DNA of 10,904 nucleotides from Candidatus Komeilibacteria bacterium (GTDB taxonomy: Bacteria > Patescibacteriota > Patescibacteriia > UBA1558 > S5-K13). The notes under the pieces are model-generated. The model searched no databases, had not been told where the DNA came from, and saw nothing but the letters and a program-made list of their open reading frames with translations. Position numbers and translations under genes: made by a program. Position 1 is the first letter of the stretch, and the number at the start of each line of letters is the position of its first letter. The DNA lies in assembly GCA_030591905.1 (NCBI GenBank), contig JAUVAE010000012.1, positions 1 to 10,904 on the forward strand, written 5' to 3'. Below are positions 4,474 to 10,904 of this stretch, in pieces.

Positions 4474-6279
4474 CTACAATTTCAAATTTCTACTCTTAAT
4501 AATATTCTTTATATTCTCAATAAACTTATCTTTCTTAATATTTTGTACTTTCTCACTACCTCGCACTCGCACTGCTAATTTATCTGAATTAATCTCTTTA
4601 TCACCAATTACTAACATATAAGGAGTTCTTTCTTTAACAGCTTTTCTAATCTTATTACCTACTGTTTCATTAGCGTCATCAATTTCAACTCTAATCTCAT
4701 TATTTCTAAATTCCTGAGCTAATTGATGACAATACTTTATATGATCTCCACCCACAGAAATAATCTTGACTTGAATAGGGGAGAGCCATAATGGGAATGC
4801 TCCCGCATAATGTTCAATCAAAATACCCATTAGTCTTTCTGGAGAACCAATAATAGCCCGATGAATCATTACCGGAGTTTTTTCTGCTCCTTTTTCATCA
4901 ACATAAGTTAGTTTAAATCTTCCTGGAGTAATTAAATCTAATTGAATAGTAGAAAGTTGAAATTCTCTTCCTAAAGAATCTGTAGCTACTAAATCCATCT
5001 TTGGTCCATAAAGAGCTGCTTCACCTACTTCTACTTCATATTTAATTTTATTCTCAACCAAAAGTTCTTCCAACATTTTTTGAGATTTTTCCCAAACCTT
5101 GGCCTCTCCTAGATATTTTTCTGGATGCTTTGGATCCCATAACGCTAATCTAATTCTATATTCCATTCCATAAGTCTCCATAGACTCATTAACAATTTTC
5201 AATAGACTTAAAAATTCATCTTTGATTTGACTCTCTCTGCAAAAAGAATGTCCATCATCCTGAGAAAAACATCTTAATCTAGTAAGTCCACTTAATTCTC
5301 CTGGTTTTTCATCTCGATAAAGATTAGCAAAGTCATTATATCTAATTGGTAAATCTCGATAGCTCCTTTTTTGAGATGCATAAACTTGAGTATGGTGAGG
5401 ACAATTCATCGGCTTCAGATAATATCCTTCTTTAGTGTAATGAGATTTAACTTCCAACATATCATCCTTGTATTTATCATAATGACCAGAAACTTTAAAT
5501 AACTCAGCTTTATTAATATTGGGGGTATAAACTTCTTGATAACCAACTTTTTTTTGCAATTCCCTAGAATATTCAACTATTTCATTTCTAATAATTGTGC
5601 CTTTGGGTGTGTAAACTGGTAAGCCGGGCCCAATTAATTCTGAAAACACAAAAAGATCTAATTCTTTTCCTAATTTACGATGATCTCTTTTTTCAGCTTC
5701 AGCTAAATTTTCTAAATACTTTTTCAAATCTTCTTTGTTCTCAAAGGCGACTGCATAAATCCGAGTCAACATTTTATTATTTTCATCACCTCGCCAATAA
5801 GCTCCAGCTAATTTATTTAATTTAAAAGCCACAGATTTCAATTTTTTAGAATCTTCTACATGAGGACCTCGACATAAATCTGTAAAACTACCGGTGGTAT
5901 AAATAGAAACCTTGTCCTTCGAAATTTTAGCGGAGAAGGATTCAACTTCATCTAGAAGGGTAGTGCCTTTCTCTTTTAAATCCTTCAATAATTCTACTTT
6001 ATACTCTTGTCCTTTGGCTTTAAAAACTTTTGCAGCTTCGTCTAAAGAAGCTTCTTGCTTTTCAAAAATAAGTTTTTCTTTAATCATTTCTTTCATTAAT
6101 TTCTGAATTTTTGGTAAATCTTCTAAAGATAGAGTAGTATCTCCTAAATCGATATCATAATAAAATCCATTCTCAATAACCGGCCCAATTCCAAATTTAG
6201 CATGCGGATATAATCTTAAAACTGCTGCTGCCATTAAATGGGCTAAGGAATGACGTTTCATTTCTAAATCTTTACTCAT
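4474..6279 (-). CDS. thrS: Threonyl-tRNA synthetase lacking the TGS domain
   Basis: This 601-residue class II synthetase charges tRNA(Thr) with threonine in the cytoplasm. It starts almost directly at the editing domain: H10 and H14 (RHSLAHLM) and C136 and H140 (TDLCRGPH) are the metal-binding-like set that removes mischarged serine. The N-terminal TGS domain of about 60 residues found in E. coli ThrRS (642 aa) is absent. The catalytic core follows from about 205, with zinc ligands C293 (MNCPHH), H344 (QDDGHSF) and H473 (MIHRAIIGSPER, motif 3), and motif 2 around YRDEKPGELSGLTRLR (321-336). The anticodon-binding domain runs from about 500 (SPIQVKIISVG) to the end, including PYMLVIGDKEI. The ATG at 6279 has no clear Shine-Dalgarno; an alternative ATG at residue 7 is no better. 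Expression is governed by the T-box leader upstream. Confidence 0.97.
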   Translation of the reverse strand: MSKDLEMKRHSLAHLMAAAVLRLYPHAKFGIGPVIENGFYYDIDLGDTTLSLEDLPKIQKLMKEMIKEKLIFEKQEASLDEAAKVFKAKGQEYKVELLKDLKEKGTTLLDEVESFSAKISKDKVSIYTTGSFTDLCRGPHVEDSKKLKSVAFKLNKLAGAYWRGDENNKMLTRIYAVAFENKEDLKKYLENLAEAEKRDHRKLGKELDLFVFSELIGPGLPVYTPKGTIIRNEIVEYSRELQKKVGYQEVYTPNINKAELFKVSGHYDKYKDDMLEVKSHYTKEGYYLKPMNCPHHTQVYASQKRSYRDLPIRYNDFANLYRDEKPGELSGLTRLRCFSQDDGHSFCRESQIKDEFLSLLKIVNESMETYGMEYRIRLALWDPKHPEKYLGEAKVWEKSQKMLEELLVENKIKYEVEVGEAALYGPKMDLVATDSLGREFQLSTIQLDLITPGRFKLTYVDEKGAEKTPVMIHRAIIGSPERLMGILIEHYAGAFPLWLSPIQVKIISVGGDHIKYCHQLAQEFRNNEIRVEIDDANETVGNKIRKAVKERTPYMLVIGDKEINSDKLAVRVRGSEKVQNIKKDKFIENIKNIIKSRNLKL

Positions 6280-6312
6280 ATATTTGTTAATTAAAAATTA
6301 AAAATTTATAAA

Positions 6313-6318
6313 ATTATA
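6313..6318 (-). promoter_or_regulatory. Possible second -10 element for thrS
   Basis: On the - strand a perfect TATAAT lies 33 bases before the thrS ATG, beyond the T-box terminator. The matching -35 region (TCTAAA at 17 bases) is poor. If real, it would give T-box-independent basal transcription with a short leader. Confidence 0.25.
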
Positions 6319-6326
6319 CGAACTTA

Positions 6327-6391
6327 TGTCTCCTCTTTAGACTTGCCCCGTATAAAGCGAAGCTTTTGTACTGGGGTGAGGAGGAGAGACA
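6327..6391. repeat. Long imperfect palindrome between the T-box terminator and thrS
   Basis: TGTCTCCTC (6327-6335) pairs with GAGGAGAGACA (6381-6391) apart from a 2-base bulge. Inside are CCCC/GGGG (6346-6349 with 6373-6376), then GTA/TAC and AAAGC-GAA-GCTTT (6354-6366). It would be transcribed into the thrS mRNA only after antitermination. Its arm carries an AGAGGAG sequence on the - strand with no start codon at a usable distance, so this is not a ribosome site for a missed gene. It may be a repeat insertion or an mRNA 5' structure. Confidence 0.55.
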
Positions 6392-6414
6392 GAGGTGGTC
6401 TGATAATTCTATAC

Positions 6415-6472
6415 AAAAAAATCTCTCATCATCTAATTACTAAAAAATTAGCAATTACAGGACGAAAGATTT
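6415..6472 (-). terminator. T-box regulated terminator of the thrS leader
   Basis: On the - strand AAATCTTTCGTC (6472-6461) pairs with GATGAGAGATTT (6430-6419) over 12 bp with two G-U pairs. It encloses an inner CTAATT/AATTAG stem (6451-6446 with 6438-6433) and runs into seven T ending at 6415. Its 5' arm includes the CGTC that the antiterminator needs, so the two folds exclude each other. Confidence 0.85.
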
Positions 6473-6600
6473 ATTCCGTGGTTCCACCTGAATTCCCTAA
6501 ACTTATAATAAATAAGTTAGAGCACTCTCAAATTGTTTAAGGCTTAGGATATAAAATCATTCTTAACGAATATTGGTTTTGTAAGCCAATCAATCACCTT
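6415..6600 (-). ncRNA. T-box riboswitch controlling thrS
   Basis: The leader senses uncharged tRNA(Thr) and allows thrS transcription by antitermination. The antiterminator is explicit on the - strand: CAGG (6490-6487) pairs with CCTG (6461-6458), ACG (6479-6477) pairs with CGT (6464-6462), and the 7-base bulge between them is UGGAACC, matching the canonical UGGNACC that binds the tRNA acceptor end. The variable A predicts a U discriminator base on the tRNA. A stem III-like hairpin, CTAACTTA/TAAGTTTAG (6520-6513 with 6505-6497), lies just before it. Stem I appears short: GGCTTA/TAAGCC (6587-6582 with 6546-6541) above an ATTG/CAAT base. A specifier codon is not certain; ACA at 6536-6534 is a candidate threonine codon. 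The leader from predicted start to terminator is only about 185 bases. Confidence 0.9.
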
Positions 6601-6606
6601 ATATTT

Positions 6607-6634
6607 ATAATAATACTTTAGCTTAAAATGTCAA
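6607..6634 (-). promoter_or_regulatory. Promoter of the thrS T-box leader
   Basis: On the - strand a perfect TTGACA (6634-6629) and TATTAT (6612-6607, five of six) are 16 bases apart, placing the transcript start near 6600, where the T-box structure begins. The -35 box abuts the palindrome that follows the upstream gene. Confidence 0.75.
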
Positions 6635-6674
6635 TCATGTTAAATAGTATCGTAAAACGATAATTTAACACGAT
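6634..6674. repeat. Nested palindrome after the 386-codon gene, possible terminator
   Basis: Arms ATCATGTTAAAT (6634-6645) and ATTTAACACGAT (6663-6674) pair over 12 bp; the one non-identical position is a G-U pair in RNA of the - strand. A perfect inner hairpin, TATCGT-AAA-ACGATA (6648-6662), fills the middle. It starts 3 bases past the stop of the upstream gene. Only a weak T tract (ATTTT, on the - strand) follows, so it may be an imperfect terminator. The arm core TGTTAAAT/ATTTAACA is shared with the element at 3309-3366. Confidence 0.7.
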
Positions 6675-6677
6675 AAA

Positions 6678-7838
6678 TTATTCATTACTAATAATCATTT
6701 CTATATGATTTGACATTTGAGGAGCCTTCTTTACCCAAAAAGGGAAGAAAATAACCTCAATACTCTCAATAGCTGGTTGTTCACTAAAATATTCTATTAT
6801 TTCTTGTTGAGTTAAACCTTTTAATCTATTTTTATTAAAAGTTTCTGAATTAGAGGACTGAATTACATGAGCAGATAATTCTACATCTAAAGTAGCGTTT
6901 TTCTCTGCACTTACATAATTATTAATACTATATTTTAAACTCTCATTATTATAATCAATTAACTCTTGAGCATTACTCAACTGATCATCGATAAAACTTT
7001 GGGCTAGACTTAATAATTCGGCTCTGTCAAAAATAATACCAACTACTTTTAATTTTACTGTATATTCAAAACTTCTAGATTCATCTCCCACATCTTGATT
7101 TGAATCATATGACATAACTTCCGTAGTCATTGATGCCTCATCTAATTCTTCACCATCTACTAATAATTCTTTTAACTTATGTAAGGCATCTTTCTTTAAT
7201 CCTGAGATAATTTCATTATTAGCATTATGAAGATCTTCCTGACTTATTATATATGATACAATACTTTTCTTTTCCATTGCTTCTTTTAATTCCCCATAAA
7301 CCCTAGTCCGAGAATACTCATTTTTAAATCCTGGTATAGTAAACTTGCCTGATAATTCTTTATATTCTTCTCCAACTTCCTCAGCTATTACATAGGCTTC
7401 TACAAATTGGCCAGCTGGTATATTAATTGCTTCTTGTATTCTAAATATATTACCACTAGCAGATTCAAATCGGGTTCTTTTTATTAATGGTTGATCTTCT
7501 GATTTCTCATTGTAAATAATCATTATACCCCCATATTTATCTGCTGGGGATTCCTGTCCTGGCATTGTAAATTCTCTAGTCTTCTCTATAACTAATTCTA
7601 AAATACGACCTTCCAATACATTTGTTTCTAAATAATTATTATTTTCTACATCTTCTTTTACTTGAGTTGTAAAGTTAATTTTAGCAGGCTGACTTTTAAT
7701 TTTTAAATTAATTTTAGCCTTAGCTAATGAAAAATATAAAATCACTCCTACTAATATAATTGTAGCAATAATAAATAAAGTAACTATTTTTTTATAAGTA
7801 AAGTTCACTGAACTTGCTCTAGTCTCTTTTTGTATCAT
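6678..7838 (-). CDS. Membrane-anchored protein, baseplate J-like (function unknown)
   Basis: The 386-residue protein has a short basic N-terminal tail, one transmembrane helix at about 18-38 (IVTLFIIATIILVGVILYF) and a large domain expected outside the membrane. The first 140 residues beyond the helix are beta-rich: GRILELVIEKTREF, then GGIMIIYNEKSEDQPLIKRTRF and a GNIFRIQEAINIPAG segment. This resembles the barrel region of baseplate J-like proteins as annotated in Patescibacteria. A mixed helical region follows, and the end carries FFPFWVKKAP (364-373), a motif I associate with these proteins. No catalytic motif, signal-peptidase site or cell-wall anchor is seen. The ATG at 7838 follows a GTGGGGA sequence, a poor Shine-Dalgarno that lies within a terminal inverted repeat. 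It sits between dnaE and thrS on the same strand. A cell-surface or envelope-complex role is inference; the family name rests on pattern memory. Confidence 0.7.
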   Translation of the reverse strand: MIQKETRASSVNFTYKKIVTLFIIATIILVGVILYFSLAKAKINLKIKSQPAKINFTTQVKEDVENNNYLETNVLEGRILELVIEKTREFTMPGQESPADKYGGIMIIYNEKSEDQPLIKRTRFESASGNIFRIQEAINIPAGQFVEAYVIAEEVGEEYKELSGKFTIPGFKNEYSRTRVYGELKEAMEKKSIVSYIISQEDLHNANNEIISGLKKDALHKLKELLVDGEELDEASMTTEVMSYDSNQDVGDESRSFEYTVKLKVVGIIFDRAELLSLAQSFIDDQLSNAQELIDYNNESLKYSINNYVSAEKNATLDVELSAHVIQSSNSETFNKNRLKGLTQQEIIEYFSEQPAIESIEVIFFPFWVKKAPQMSNHIEMIISNE

Positions 7839-7840
7839 AT

Positions 7841-7960
7841 ATTTATCCCCACACCTAAATCACTTTTAAATTGAATTTGGTGTTTAAATTTTAAAATAAC
7901 TTATTGTAAAACCCCAACAATTTATTTTATTCTTAATTTAATATAGGTGTGGGGATTTAT
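7841..7960. mobile_element. MITE-like element between dnaE and the membrane-protein gene
   Basis: CCCCACACCTA (7847-7857) and TAGGTGTGGGG (7944-7954) are perfect 11-bp terminal inverted repeats, extending to 13 bp by one A-T pair at each position outward. They are flanked by identical ATTTAT hexamers (7841-7846 and 7955-7960) that could be a target duplication. The 86-base interior is AT-rich with no coding frame or transposase. The left end lies 2 bases from the start codon of the 386-codon gene. It could also be a pair of regulatory half-sites or a long-range hairpin. Confidence 0.5.
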
Positions 7961-7994
7961 CTTTATTTAATATATTTCAATTATAATACACTAT

Positions 7995-10904
7995 CTAATT
8001 AGAATCCAATATTTCCGCGATACTTTTTTGCAACTCTTCTGAATTATCTACTGAAATATTTATTTTAATTTTATTAAATTTTTTTCCTTTTTTAATATAA
8101 AAATATACTGCCGATGTTCCAGGATTTTGTTTTAATACATCTTTTAATCTATTAATCTGTTCAATAGATGGTTTATTTTCTAATTTAATAATTAAAGGAA
8201 GGTCTTTATTCTTTGAACGTTTAATAAATGCATCTAAAGTCTTAATATCTTCCACTAATAATTTTGGCTGACCATCTTTATGATTTAAACGACCATTAAC
8301 GATTATCATATTTTCTTTCTGTAATATAGCTTCAAATTGTCTAAAAATTTTAGGAAATACGACTATCTCTATACTATCTGTGCTATCTTCTAATCGAGCA
8401 AACATCATATTTTCATTATTTTTAGTAACTATCTTCTGAATAGTATCAATAATTCCACCAATACTAATATCTTTGGTTAATTTATCTGCTTTAACTTCGG
8501 CAATTGGTTTTATTTTTTTAGATAATTTTTTCTGCAAATTTTTAAAAGGATGATCTGTAATATAGAGTCCCAACATTTCTTTCTCCCAAGTCAATTTTTC
8601 CTTAGGATCAACATTAGAACATTTTTCTAATTTAATCGAAAAACTTTTTCCAGAAACCATTTTAGAAAATATACTTGATTGCCCATCTAATTTTTCTTTT
8701 TTCTGATACCTATTAAATTCTAATAATTTATCTATGTTTTTCAAAAGGACATTGATATCACCAAAACCATTCATTGTTCCCGATTTAATCAAACTTTCTA
8801 ATGATTTTCTATTAAGATCCTTATCTTGGACTCTCATTAAAAAATCTTCTATATTTTTAAAATCACCATTTTCTTTTCGCTCTTCAATAATTGCTCTAAC
8901 AATATTATTACCAACATTTTTAATAGCATTTAATCCAAATCTTATTTTTTTATAACCTCGCTTTAATTCTTTTGCTAGAACAGTAAAAGTAGAAAAACTT
9001 TTATTTATATTCGGTGGTAAAACTTTTATTCCCATTTGATTAGCTTCTCTAATTCGAATAGCAACCTTGTCTATATCATCTTGATCAGCAGTTAAAAGGG
9101 CGGTCATGAATTCAGTAGGATAATTGGCTTTGAAATAAGCTGTTTGAAAAGCAATTAAGGCATAACAAGTAGCATGGGCTTTATTAAAACCATAAGAAGC
9201 AAAGGGTTCAATTGTTTGCCAAATTTTTCTAGCATTATCATTAGATAAACCATTGTTTACCATCCCGTCAATCAATTTGTCTTTCTGCTCATCCAATAAC
9301 TTCCTAATCTTTTTACCAACTGCCTTTCTTAAAATATCAGCCTCACTATAAGAAAAACCAGCCAATTGCCTAGCTATCTCCATAATTTGTTCCTGATAAA
9401 CAGCAATGCCATAAGTATCTTCTAAAATAGGTTTTAATCTGGGATCATCATAAGTAATTTTTTTTCTTTTTTGCTTACCATTAATAAAATCTGGAATAAA
9501 TTCCATTGGTCCCGGACGATATAAAGCCACCATGGCAATAATATCTTCAAATCTATTGGGCTTTAATTTTACTAACCATTTTTTCATTCCTGATGATTCT
9601 AATTGAAAAACGCCAGTAGTCTGTCCTTTTTGTAATAATTTGAAAGTTTTTTTATCTTCTAAATTAACATCTTCTAAACCAATTTCTTGCTGATGAATTT
9701 TTTCAATAATTTTAATAACATTTTCTAAAATTGTTAAATTTTTCAACCCTAAAAAATCCATTTTTAATAAACCTAAATCTTCAATGGGATGAAGTGAATA
9801 TTGAGATATAATTGTTTGATCGCTGGAAGAGGCATATTGAAGAGGAACAGTTTCTACTAATTTTTCCTTAGAAATTAATACCCCACAAGCATGAGTAGAA
9901 TGATGTCTGGCAACTCCTTCTAATTTTTTTGCAAAATCTATTAATTGCTTTGCTTCTGGATCGTGTTGATAAGCATCTTTAAGTTCTGGTGAGGCATTTA
10001 TAGCATCTTCTAAACTAAAAAACATAGGAATCATTTTAGCAATCCGATCACAATAACCATAACCCAGACCTAATGCTCGACCAACATCTCTAATAGCTGC
10101 TTTAGCTGCCATAGTTCCAAAAGTGATAATCTGAGCAACATGATCATGACCATATTTATTTTCTACATACTTAATAATTTTTGATCTCCCAGTGTCAGCA
10201 AAATCTATATCAATATCAGGCATAGAAATTCTTTCTGGATTTAAAAACCTTTCAAAAATCAAATTATACTTTAAAGGATCAACATCAGTAACATTAATCA
10301 AATAAGAAACCATGGAACCAGCTGCACTTCCCCGACCAGGACCAACGACTATAGCATTTTCTTTGGCCCAATTTACAAAATCTTGAACTATTAAAAAATA
10401 AGAAGTATAACCAGTTTTCTCTATGACACCTAGTTCATATTCTAATCTCTGATTTATCTCTTCTAACTTTTCTTTATCACATGATTTCTTTGATACTAAT
10501 CCAAAACAATCTGGATATCTTTTTTCCAATCCTTTCTGACATAATTGTTTTAAATAAGAATCTGGATTTTCATTGTTTGGTAATTTAAAATGGGGGAGAG
10601 ATACCTTGCCTAATTCAATCTCAACATTACACATGCTAGCAATTTTTTCCGTATTTTTAATTGCTTCTGGAACACTAGCAAAATCTTCTATCATTTTATC
10701 GGGTGGACGAAAAGATAAATCAAAATCCATTAAATTCATTCTATCTTGATCGCTTATTTTTTTCTTACTTTGCAAACATAATAAAATATCTTGAGCCTCA
10801 GCATCTTCTGGATGAAGATAATGAACATCATTAGTAGCAACTAGTCCAATCTCATGAACTTTAGATATATTAATAAGTTCTTTATTGACACTTTCTTGTT
10901 CTTC
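7995..10904 (-). CDS. dnaE: DNA polymerase III alpha subunit (N-terminus beyond window)
   Basis: The frame stays open to the right edge, giving 969 visible residues; roughly 180-200 are missing, compared with the usual 1150-1200. It is the replicative polymerase. The first visible residues, LVATNDVHYL, close the PHP domain. GPGRGSAAG (188-196) and PDIDIDF (229-235), with the acidic residues at 230 and 232, and MDFLGLKNLTIL (382-393, third catalytic aspartate at 383) form the palm. YGFNKAHATCYALIAFQTAY lies in the fingers region, followed by a helix-hairpin-helix area near GLNAIKNVG. An OB fold covers about 812-891 (DISIGGIIDTIQ to VEDIKTLD), and a C-terminal domain ends in EELQKSIAEIL, as in DnaE1 enzymes. 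No Q-rich or proofreading exonuclease insertion marks it as PolC. The TTG near 10775 is an internal leucine, not a start. A TAG stop ends it 156 bases before the next gene, with no hairpin of its own apart from the MITE-like repeat. Confidence 0.97.
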   Translation of the reverse strand, partial: EEQESVNKELINISKVHEIGLVATNDVHYLHPEDAEAQDILLCLQSKKKISDQDRMNLMDFDLSFRPPDKMIEDFASVPEAIKNTEKIASMCNVEIELGKVSLPHFKLPNNENPDSYLKQLCQKGLEKRYPDCFGLVSKKSCDKEKLEEINQRLEYELGVIEKTGYTSYFLIVQDFVNWAKENAIVVGPGRGSAAGSMVSYLINVTDVDPLKYNLIFERFLNPERISMPDIDIDFADTGRSKIIKYVENKYGHDHVAQIITFGTMAAKAAIRDVGRALGLGYGYCDRIAKMIPMFFSLEDAINASPELKDAYQHDPEAKQLIDFAKKLEGVARHHSTHACGVLISKEKLVETVPLQYASSSDQTIISQYSLHPIEDLGLLKMDFLGLKNLTILENVIKIIEKIHQQEIGLEDVNLEDKKTFKLLQKGQTTGVFQLESSGMKKWLVKLKPNRFEDIIAMVALYRPGPMEFIPDFINGKQKRKKITYDDPRLKPILEDTYGIAVYQEQIMEIARQLAGFSYSEADILRKAVGKKIRKLLDEQKDKLIDGMVNNGLSNDNARKIWQTIEPFASYGFNKAHATCYALIAFQTAYFKANYPTEFMTALLTADQDDIDKVAIRIREANQMGIKVLPPNINKSFSTFTVLAKELKRGYKKIRFGLNAIKNVGNNIVRAIIEERKENGDFKNIEDFLMRVQDKDLNRKSLESLIKSGTMNGFGDINVLLKNIDKLLEFNRYQKKEKLDGQSSIFSKMVSGKSFSIKLEKCSNVDPKEKLTWEKEMLGLYITDHPFKNLQKKLSKKIKPIAEVKADKLTKDISIGGIIDTIQKIVTKNNENMMFARLEDSTDSIEIVVFPKIFRQFEAILQKENMIIVNGRLNHKDGQPKLLVEDIKTLDAFIKRSKNKDLPLIIKLENKPSIEQINRLKDVLKQNPGTSAVYFYIKKGKKFNKIKINISVDNSEELQKSIAEILDSN

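Noticed and set aside
6343..6540. A 65-codon + strand frame in the thrS leader
   Set aside because: It is the antisense of the T-box, terminator and palindrome and has no homology-like features.
7841..7857. TTTATCCCCACA as a DnaA box or replication origin signal near dnaE
   Set aside because: The match to TTATNCACA has an inserted base, there is no cluster, and the sequence is better explained as one arm of an inverted repeat.
10773..10775. A TTG start for dnaE
   Set aside because: The reading frame stays open to the edge of the window, and the upstream residues (NDVHYL, AQDILLC) are conserved DnaE sequence, so this codon is an internal leucine.
1..10904. CRISPR array, tRNA or rRNA genes, prophage or toxin-antitoxin module
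   Set aside because: No regularly spaced repeats, no cloverleaf with tRNA signatures and CCA-type ends, and no integrase, transposase or toxin-like frame were seen on either strand.
1..10904. Use of UGA as a sense codon, as in some Patescibacteria
   Set aside because: All long genes read through in the standard code, so no recoding is needed; their stops are TAA or TAG.

Overview
The window is AT-rich, densely packed bacterial sequence. I read it as a chromosomal segment of a Candidate Phyla Radiation (Patescibacteria) bacterium, Parcubacteria-like. This rests on the low GC, a threonyl-tRNA synthetase without the N-terminal TGS domain, a membrane-anchored protein of a type I associate with these genomes, short intergenic gaps and many small palindromic elements. 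The phylum call is inference; no marker gene here settles it. Stops are TAA or TAG and no frame needs UGA recoding.

Layout, left to right. Positions 2-178 (+) hold the end of gatB, closed by a strong hairpin terminator. Positions 237-1597 (-) are a pyrB-pyrI operon for aspartate transcarbamoylase, with a near-consensus promoter and a leader that may act as an attenuator. Positions 1718-3964 (-) encode one 748-residue protein that fuses a MiaB-type methylthiotransferase to a MiaA-type dimethylallyltransferase, joining the two successive steps of ms2i6A37 tRNA modification. Positions 4133-4369 (+) encode a 78-residue single-pass membrane protein of unknown role, divergent from the fusion. Positions 4474-6279 (-) are thrS, preceded by a T-box riboswitch whose antiterminator and terminator can both be drawn base by base. 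Positions 6678-7838 (-) encode a membrane-anchored protein resembling baseplate J-like proteins. Positions 7995-10904 (-) are the C-terminal four fifths of dnaE, running off the right edge.

The genes are mostly translation and tRNA functions (gatB, miaB-miaA, thrS), with pyrimidine synthesis and replication; the arrangement looks like housekeeping clusters rather than an acquired island. The less ordinary layer is non-coding or sits within genes. A 58-base three-hairpin palindrome lies in frame inside the MiaB part and adds about 20 residues. A second palindrome with the same arm core follows the 386-residue gene and abuts the thrS promoter. A MITE-like 120-base element with terminal inverted repeats supplies the apparent ribosome-binding region of that same gene. 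A GACGCAA hairpin contributes the thrS stop codon. Together these suggest a genome shaped by small palindromic repeats that land in and at the edges of genes.
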